DNA from: Flavobacteriaceae bacterium
Lineage (GTDB): Bacteria > Bacteroidota > Bacteroidia > Flavobacteriales > Flavobacteriaceae
Direction: 5' to 3'
DNA length: 55,200 nt
Assembly (NCBI GenBank): GCA_029246125.1
Contig: JAQWNZ010000035.1
Span: 1-55,200 of the forward strand
Part shown: positions 54,683 to 55,200 of the stretch, piece by piece
How the letters are laid out: every line of letters starts with the position of its first letter
How positions within the stretch are numbered: the first letter of the stretch is position 1
Notes under the pieces: generated by a model
The model's database searches: none
Seen by the model: the letters and a program-made list of their open reading frames with translations, nothing else
Told to the model about the DNA's origin: nothing
Program-made: the position numbers and the translations under genes

Positions 54683-55200
54683 ATGTCTAATAAAATCACA
54701 GCTAATTTCCCTTGGATTGTAACAGTTTTTGCTGTTATTAGTCTTATTTATCCTTCACTTTTTACATGGTTTAATGGGTCATTAATTACCTTAGGTTTAG
54801 GAGTTATAATGCTAGGTATGGGGCTTACACTTAAAACTGGTGACTTTTTTCAGGTGATTAGTTCCCCAAAGTCTGTCTTTCTGGGATTGGGGATGCAATT
54901 TGTAATAATGCCACTAATGGGTTGGGGACTTGCTATACTCTTTCATTTGCCTTCTTTTTTTGCTGTGGGAATGATTTTAGTCGCTTCTTGTCCTGGTGGT
55001 ACTGCATCTAATGTAATCGCATACTTAGCCAGGGCAGATGTTGCCTTGTCAGTTACCATGACCGCTTGCTCTACTCTTGCTGCAATTATAATGACTCCTT
55101 TATTAACTTTAAAATTATCAGGTAGCTATCTTGAGATTCCTGCTGAAGGTCTTTTTTACAGTACCCTTAAAGTTGTCCTTGTACCAGTTTCTCTAGGAGT
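54683..55200 (+). CDS. Bile acid:sodium symporter (SBF/BASS) family transporter, cut off by window edge
   Basis: The first 172 residues are visible, from the ATG at 54683 to the right edge. At least four membrane segments are seen. Family marks: LGLGVIMLGMGLTLKTGDFF, LGLGMQFVIMPLMGWGLAIL and VASCPGGTASNVIAYLARAD, the last being the SBF signature around the sodium and substrate site. BASS proteins bring organic acids such as pyruvate, pantoate or bile acids into the cell with sodium; the substrate here is unknown. Divergent from the GH20 gene. Confidence 0.92.
   Translation, partial: MSNKITANFPWIVTVFAVISLIYPSLFTWFNGSLITLGLGVIMLGMGLTLKTGDFFQVISSPKSVFLGLGMQFVIMPLMGWGLAILFHLPSFFAVGMILVASCPGGTASNVIAYLARADVALSVTMTACSTLAAIIMTPLLTLKLSGSYLEIPAEGLFYSTLKVVLVPVSLG

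Overview
The window reads as a chromosomal segment of a marine-type member of the Flavobacteriia (Bacteroidota). The DNA is AT-rich. It carries the gliding-motility pair gldE/gldD behind mutY and ssb, two TonB-dependent receptors with carboxypeptidase-like N-terminal domains, DUF4270 and DUF3108 proteins, a short 'glycogen synthase', a split atpD-atpC pair, and promoters of the Bacteroidota type (TTTG, about 19-21 nt, TAnnTTTG). Gene density is high and intergenic gaps are short. I see no tRNA, rRNA, CRISPR array, insertion sequence, phage or integrase. Most of the window is conserved housekeeping DNA rather than an accessory island.

Layout. 1-4.4 kb: a truncated PHP-domain phosphodiesterase, a DUF2490 protein, acyl-CoA thioesterase II, a secreted protein of unknown function, a DMT-type exporter, and a small heavy-metal-domain lipoprotein whose signal peptide is out of frame at a run of eight T. 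4.3-7.7 kb (minus): mutY-ssb-gldE-gldD. 7.8-10.6 kb (plus): HU, a 29-residue COX24/mS38-like ribosomal peptide, a leader with three potential hairpins, RNase E/G, recX. 10.7-15.7 kb (minus): atpD-atpC and a large TonB receptor with alanine-rich insertions. 15.9-20.6 kb (plus): a PlsC-like acyltransferase, a YpdA-type reductase, glycerate kinase and a GntP-type permease. 20.6-23.2 kb (minus): a short GT5 protein and DUF4270. 23.3-36.0 kb (plus): panC, panD, a flippase-like membrane protein, radA, gdhA, recO, a TonB receptor, ileS, a DksA-like protein and lspA. 36.0-42.2 kb: 5-formyl-THF cyclo-ligase (minus), then uvrC, DUF3108, an M23 peptidase and pgi. 42.3-45.4 kb (minus): recJ, rsmI and a conserved unknown. 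45.5-52.0 kb (plus): tdk, alr, asd, then yceD-rpmF-fabH-accB-accC, which groups the start of fatty-acid synthesis. 52.1-55.2 kb: a GH20 lipoprotein (minus) and a truncated SBF/BASS transporter.

The strongest observation is in ileS. The class I signature HIGH is replaced by GIHH (31759-31770) in a long, type-2-like IleRS. That is the swapped motif linked to mupirocin hyper-resistance. Other points worth checking are an lspA frame whose only plausible start codon is CTG, the homopolymer frameshift in the metal-binding lipoprotein, the structured leader of the RNase E/G gene, and a recurring loss of zinc-binding cysteines (RNase E/G, thymidine kinase, DksA-like protein, L32). Further observations are an epsilon subunit without its C-terminal domain and inverted repeats next to the atpD and TonB receptor start regions. 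I found no multi-gene system that I would call new. The candidates above are single-gene or regulatory oddities.
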